A stretch of DNA of 64,000 nt, from contig CM039509.1 in assembly GCA_022432975.1 (NCBI GenBank), positions 46,619,167 to 46,683,166 on the forward strand. The letters are read 5' to 3'. This stretch comes from Begonia masoniana (lineage: Eukaryota; Streptophyta; Magnoliopsida; Cucurbitales; Begoniaceae). Positions 59,501-64,000 of the stretch are shown one piece after another. Under the pieces are notes generated by a model. The model was not told where the DNA came from and did not search any database. It was given only the letters and a program-made list of their open reading frames with translations. Both the position numbers and the translations under genes were made by a program. Positions within the stretch are counted from its first letter, which is position 1. The number at the start of each line of letters is the position of its first letter.

Positions 59501-61767
59501 ATGGCGGAGAAGATACTCATTTCTGATAGTTCATCTACTCCATCTCCCTTGGTTCCGTCGTCTCGGATTGTCTGCCATGTGTAAGTTCTTCAATTTACTG
59601 GTAGTTGCGCTTTGTTAATCTATAGTTTCAATTCAATTTTGTCTCTAACAACTGTAGGTGCCAGAAGCAATTTTCGCAGTACACTTGCCCTCGATGCAAC
59701 TCTCGTTATTGTTCCCTCCAATGCTACAAGGTAGTGAGCGAAAGACTAGTTGAAATTCCACTTTTAAGCTGAATCATTTCTAATAATTTTTTACGTGTTT
59801 GATTTATGGTTTGTTTGGTGACGCTTTTGGGGTGGCAGTCGCATAGTCTTCGCTGTACTGAATCTTTTATGAGAGAAAACGTTGTTCAGGAGCTGCAACA
59901 AATGGAACCCAACGATGAAACCAAGCACAAAATGTTAGACATATTGAAGAGGTTTCATTTCGATTCGGAAGACGAAATGGATGGTTTAAGTGATGGTATG
60001 TTCTTGATAGAGTTTTCTTTAAAGGTATTTGCTTTTTTTTTTTTTGGGTAATTTTATAAGCATCCTCTGGTGCATGTGTGGTAATTATTCAAACACTGAA
60101 AAAATGCACTTAGTTAAGGGATTCATAATTTGCTTTTGCAATGTGGTTCTAACAGAGCAATGAGTGGTCTTCTGCTTTATGGAACGCTACCTAGTTGTGA
60201 GATCTTTTTTTGGTTGTTAAGAGTCTAAACATATTATTTCGTTATGAGAGTCACCCTAAATTCTATTGCCGAAGTCTACTGAACCAATGCCGAATCTCTT
60301 CTAAGAAAACTGAAGCTATTGCAGACCTTCATTTAGTGAGAGATTTTTACTGCTTCCTTGTATACCTTTGAGCTATGGGTTTATTACGAAAATGATGTTC
60401 ACTATTCTTCAAGATCTGTCCATGTTGAGATGTACAATTATTATTTTTAAGGTCTATTGGTCTCTGGTTCTACATATCATGTTGAAGCAGTCTTTCTTGC
60501 ACAAAACCATTATTAGGTTTTTCTTTATTGTTCATCTCAAACTTCCTTGGTTGACTATGAATTTTGATAAGGTGTATGTACTTTTGGAGCTATGTTGAGA
60601 ATGTCCAGCCATGTGATTGTCTTAATAAAAAACTCAACAAACAGGCGTCACACCACATCATGCGGTGATGGCACTCTGACTTTTATGATATATTTTAGTA
60701 ATCTCTTCTTGAACTTCTGCAGCTCCAACCCTGTCCGAGGAGAACATTCAAAAGGTTTTGGCAGGTATGTTCCTTTGTTGGCTATTGATTTAAGTTGTAT
60801 GTGCAAGCACTTTTTCTTTGTTGATGTTATGTGCTCTCACGAGTTGATCATATTGCGGTTAATTGATGAACTGCCTATTTTTGTATATGCAGGCGGTGAA
60901 CTCAGTTTTGATGATTTATCTGCGGAGGAGAAGAAGCAGTTCTTAAGAGCCATGGCATCTGGAGAATTGAGCAAGATGATTGAACCATGGGAGCCTTGGT
61001 GGTACAAACCCTCTGCCCAAAACATTTCCCTTGGCCAGTCAGGGAGGCAACTAATCGAACCACTCGCATCAATTTCACAAGGAGAGAGATTAGAAGACAC
61101 CCATTTAGCCGACATTCCTCTTGGACCAGAAACTCCACTGCCTCCACTTAGTCAGCTTACTTCTACTGAGCCATCCCCTCTTCTAGCTGTTCATCTCGTC
61201 GACACAATATATAGCTACTGCTTAACGCTTCGCCTGTACAATGGAGATTGGCGAGCCGATGCCGGTGGATCAGCAATGGTAGTGTTGAACGTTTCCTCTG
61301 TTCTGGGTCAAAGTGGGCATCTGCAAACTCATTCAGAAGCTCTTGGTTTTTGCTTAGAGCAGACCTGCTCTGCGTCCTATAAACACTTTGGTGGCTTCAA
61401 ACTGGGTCTGCGCGTGATCGAAGATGTCGTTAGATTGCTTTCTTTGGGCAGTCCCGCCTTAGTCTGTGCACTTTCTGATCTACGTAGGCTGATTCAGGCT
61501 GGGCGGAAAGAGCTGAAAGAAGAGAAACCCAGAAAGGCGAAAATCTCAGAAATTAGGAGTAAGCTGAAGCTGGGGGCGCGAAAGATATATTTCATCATGT
61601 GCTGGGTCCATGAGCAACCCAGAGAAGCTTGGTCTTCTCTAGCCGCCATTGTTGAGGTGGAGAGAAGCTCCCTCGCCAAAATTGATGGCTACAAAGTGGC
61701 TGGAATTGGAAAGGCAGACAGCTCCCAAGGAGATAAAGGCAAATGTTTGATCCAAGAAATGGATTGA
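59501..61767 (+). CDS. Zinc finger HIT domain protein, ZNHIT2-like
   Basis: Five exons: 59501-59580, 59658-59730, 59839-59995, 60723-60764 and 60893-61767. All introns are GT-AG and in phase, giving 408 aa, the same size as animal ZNHIT2 (about 400). The HIT zinc finger spans the first three exons: 'CHVCQKQFSQYTCPRCN', 'YCSLQCYKSHSLRCTESF' (Cys/Cys, Cys/Cys, Cys/Cys, His/Cys ligands). The ZNHIT2 signature 'LSAEEKKQFLRAMASGELSK' followed by 'MIEPWEPWW' opens exon 5. The C-terminal part ('LRLYNGDWRADAGGS', 'LGSPALVCALSDLRRLI') also fits. In animals ZNHIT2 links the R2TP/HSP90 co-chaperone to U5 snRNP assembly; the plant role is inferred. It reads in the same direction as AQR and lies 1.1 kb downstream. 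Confidence 0.92.
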
Positions 61768-62361
61768 GAAGGATAGAATTATAAAAATTTGAACTTTCTT
61801 GTACCTTTTGACTATATTTTGTAATTTAAACGTAATATTATTCTTAATTGACAAATCATTTGAGATTTAAAATCGGGGGATATTTTAAAATTTAAAATAA
61901 TTTCTATTAATAAAGTAATGAAAATGTTTGTCACAAAATATATAAAGTATGGATAATATTATATCAGTGACTGTAAATTAAAATTATTTGAAATTAAACT
62001 TCAGATTACTCTCCTAAACTAGGAGTCCTAATTTCTTGTTGCAGATCTTCCCCTCAAAATATGCACTCCTTCCTGCTTAATTACTGAAACAGGCATCCCG
62101 GAAACTTCGTTATGCTATTATTCAAAGTAAATAGAGTGAGATAAGAGGGGTATTTTGGACCTCTTACGTAAGATTATCGACCACACTCATGCAGGCTCTC
62201 TCTCTCTACTGCAGCGTAAAAGCTTCGAACTTTGGTTTTTCTTCTTTCATCTCCACTTTCCATATTCATCTCCCTCCTTTTTCTGATTCTCCTCGAATTT
62301 CTTGCTTCCTTCCTTTCACGTTTCTTCCTGTTTCATCTGCTCCCGGGGGCTTCTGAGGACG
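61768..62361. other. Intergenic and promoter region
   Basis: AT-rich 3' flank of the HIT gene, then a pyrimidine-rich stretch with a short (CT)n tract near 62196-62206 that probably belongs to the 5' UTR of the next gene. No other feature is seen. Confidence 0.5.
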
Positions 62362-63318
62362 ATGGGGCGTTGTGATCGGGTCCGTCTCCGACATGCTGAC
62401 GGCACTCCGGGTGGTCGCCATTATCGCGATAACCGTCTCGCTGCTGAGACCAAAGCCTCGGTAGGGTTTCGGCGATGTTTGAAGCGCGGGAGGATTGGGA
62501 TGTCTCCAGATGAGGTTTGCGCTGAGAAGAAGACAAAAGGGGTGGCCATGGCGGGTTTTGTGAAGAAGCGTTGTCTTGTGTTGATGGAAGCGCTGATCGA
62601 CCATCCGTATGGGGAAGTTTTCCGAGATATCACCACTCTCGCTTCGATTCCTACTCATGGATCTGAGTACATGAAAAGATTGACAAAACGAATGGATCTG
62701 TCGACGATTAAGAGCGGCTTAGAGAAGGGGGACTATTCTGCAATCGAGGGATTCGCCGGAGATGTCAGACTCGTCTTCTCCAACGCACTGATGTTCTTTC
62801 CCGTTGAGAACGATGTTAATACAATGGCGAAGAGGATGATTAGAGATTTCGAGATCGAACTGAAAAAGGCAATGTCAGAGATCAAGATGAACGCGGGGGA
62901 AAATATTTTCGCCGTCGTTTCAGATTCCGACGAAGGATCAGAAAAATCCGTGAGTCGCCAGGGGTTTAACGATTCATCGAAATATAAATCACCAACCAAA
63001 AGCCCTAAAACAGTTCTGAAAAGTACCGGAGCAACGCCGCCGAGAGCCGCTCTGTTAAAGGAGAGATTCAAAGAAACGATACTGAAAGCAGAGATGTCGC
63101 TTCTTGGCATGGGCGGAGAGAATAAACTTGAAGAGATGAAGAGAAAGAGGAAAAGGGAAGCTGCAAGAGAGGCTCTCAAAAAGATGGAGAAGTTGGTGAA
63201 ATTCAATGAAATTGACGATCATAAAGCTCTGAAGGAACTGGAATCAGGTTCCTCCGGCAGAAAAATATTATCCAGATTGGGATTGCTTCTCAGGGAGGAA
63301 GCTTCAGAGCTTGATTGA
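62362..63318 (+). CDS. Intronless bromodomain protein, GTE-like, with degenerate pocket
   Basis: 318 aa without introns; the ATG at 62362 is the first in frame after stops and non-coding sequence. Residues about 70-175 align with plant GTE bromodomains: 'CLVLMEALIDHPYGEVF' (helix Z), 'MKRLTKRMDLSTIKSGLEKG' and 'FAGDVRLVFSNALMFFP' then 'ENDVNTMAKRM'. The C-terminal 'EMKRKRKREAAREALKKMEK' resembles the coiled segment of GTE proteins. Bromodomains bind acetyl-lysine on histones through a conserved Tyr-Asn pair; here the equivalent of 'YNP' reads 'FFP', and the usual 'PVD' of the ZA loop is also absent. It probably lacks normal acetyl-lysine binding or has another role. A full open frame argues against a dead copy. 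A basic N-terminus may serve in nuclear import. Confidence 0.75.
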   Translation: MGRCDRVRLRHADGTPGGRHYRDNRLAAETKASVGFRRCLKRGRIGMSPDEVCAEKKTKGVAMAGFVKKRCLVLMEALIDHPYGEVFRDITTLASIPTHGSEYMKRLTKRMDLSTIKSGLEKGDYSAIEGFAGDVRLVFSNALMFFPVENDVNTMAKRMIRDFEIELKKAMSEIKMNAGENIFAVVSDSDEGSEKSVSRQGFNDSSKYKSPTKSPKTVLKSTGATPPRAALLKERFKETILKAEMSLLGMGGENKLEEMKRKRKREAAREALKKMEKLVKFNEIDDHKALKELESGSSGRKILSRLGLLLREEASELD

Positions 63319-64000
63319 ACATGGTGTGCTCCTGAACAATTTACGTAAATTAGAATGTTTAAGAATTAGCCACTGAAACTCTTGATTTTTTACGCCCATC
63401 TTCGATCCTACCTCCATTAAAATGGGTCCTTAACTTGTTTCCCTGTCTTGAGTTTGTTCTGGTTATCGTGATGGTTTGGACTTTGATTTAAAGAGTTTGT
63501 TGTCTTCAACAGATTTGTTGAAGCCCAATCAAGAACTCCATTAAATCTGTCCATACATTTTACTAGGATTGATAAGCAAGAACAATAAGTAAGCTGCCTG
63601 CTTCATTATTGAAATACATTGACCCTTATCTACTATATTTTCATCTTATATATATATTCTTTAGCAACCAAAATTAAAACATTTAGATCAATGCGTAATA
63701 TAATCAAATTTACCTCTCGCCAGTGATGTTTGAAAATAAGAACGGTTGTTTTACCTCCGAGTTGGTCTCTTCTAAACCTTTCTAATGTCTATACAATGGT
63801 GTAGGTTTCTTAACCAAATACAAGGGTTAGGGGATCCTTCGCTTTCAATTTCTTCTCTAGAACTTTCGGTGTGTATATATCTTCCATCACGAAGATATAT
63901 AGAGAAGTGAATGAGGATAAAAGGAAGAAGGTAGTTTCTTTGAAAGAAACTGATGTGATACAAGATCCGTCGATTAATATTAGAGCATAAAAAGTTTCTA
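63319..64000. other. Downstream flank, no gene seen
   Basis: AT-rich 3' flank of the bromodomain gene to the end of the window. No coding frame or repeat could be supported. Confidence 0.5.

Noticed and set aside
60592..61767. 391-codon frame as the full HIT gene product
   Set aside because: Its first 100 codons are intron and short exon 4 read through. The spliced model with exons from 59501 restores the zinc finger and fits the family length.
62302..62361. Earlier (non-ATG) start for the bromodomain gene
   Set aside because: The upstream extension begins at TTG and is pyrimidine-rich leader sequence; the first ATG at 62362 is the better start.

Overview
The window is nuclear DNA from a flowering plant, most likely a eudicot. 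It is AT-rich, has GT-AG introns in all the long genes, carries plant-type genes, and is full of plant transposon families (hAT, Mutator-like, Copia, chromovirus, Cassandra). The species cannot be named from the sequence.

Layout. 1-7.3 kb is transposon debris: a broken hAT transposase whose 3' end cuts into the 5' part of an antisense Copia element, then a decayed long LTR. 7.8-8.4 kb holds three exons of a conserved plant gene that seems to stop early. 9.2-13.9 kb (minus) is an apparently intact 11-exon glycosyltransferase family 92 gene of about 526 aa. Directly upstream of it, 14.06-17.07 kb, are a 992-bp near-perfect palindrome (Mutator-like, 9-bp target duplication), a non-autonomous hAT element and a second MULE-like element. 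18.6-20.3 kb encodes a YAE1-like protein with an apparent 1-bp frameshift just after its ATG.

21.4-38.9 kb is one hAT element swollen to 17.6 kb by nested insertions whose target duplications are still readable. They include a chromovirus-type LTR retrotransposon carrying what look like fragments of two host genes (sucrase/ferredoxin-like and the cohesin regulator PDS5) and an antisense gag-pol block. That block is itself interrupted by two long solo LTRs full of minisatellites. Further insertions are an 873-bp solo LTR, a 1.4-kb LTR-like insertion and an almost pristine Cassandra TRIM whose LTRs carry 5S rRNA-like sequence. 39-47 kb holds another solo LTR inside an older element, then a complete hAT copy (43494-47005) whose transposase has five stop codons. 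47.06-48.40 kb is a Pack-MULE-like element carrying an exon-intron piece of a chloroplast RRM-protein gene.

48.7-63.3 kb is gene-dense and on the plus strand: the spliceosomal helicase AQUARIUS homologue (14 exons, about 1527 aa), a ZNHIT2-like HIT zinc-finger gene (5 exons, about 408 aa) and an intronless bromodomain gene with a degenerate acetyl-lysine pocket. AQR and ZNHIT2 both belong to spliceosome biology (intron binding; U5 snRNP assembly in animals), but nothing in the sequence shows that the neighbours act together.

The most unusual content is the host-gene-carrying retrotransposon with inverted gag-pol, the two-unit minisatellite block pattern and its recurring core motif, the Cassandra element, the palindrome and the Pack-MULE.
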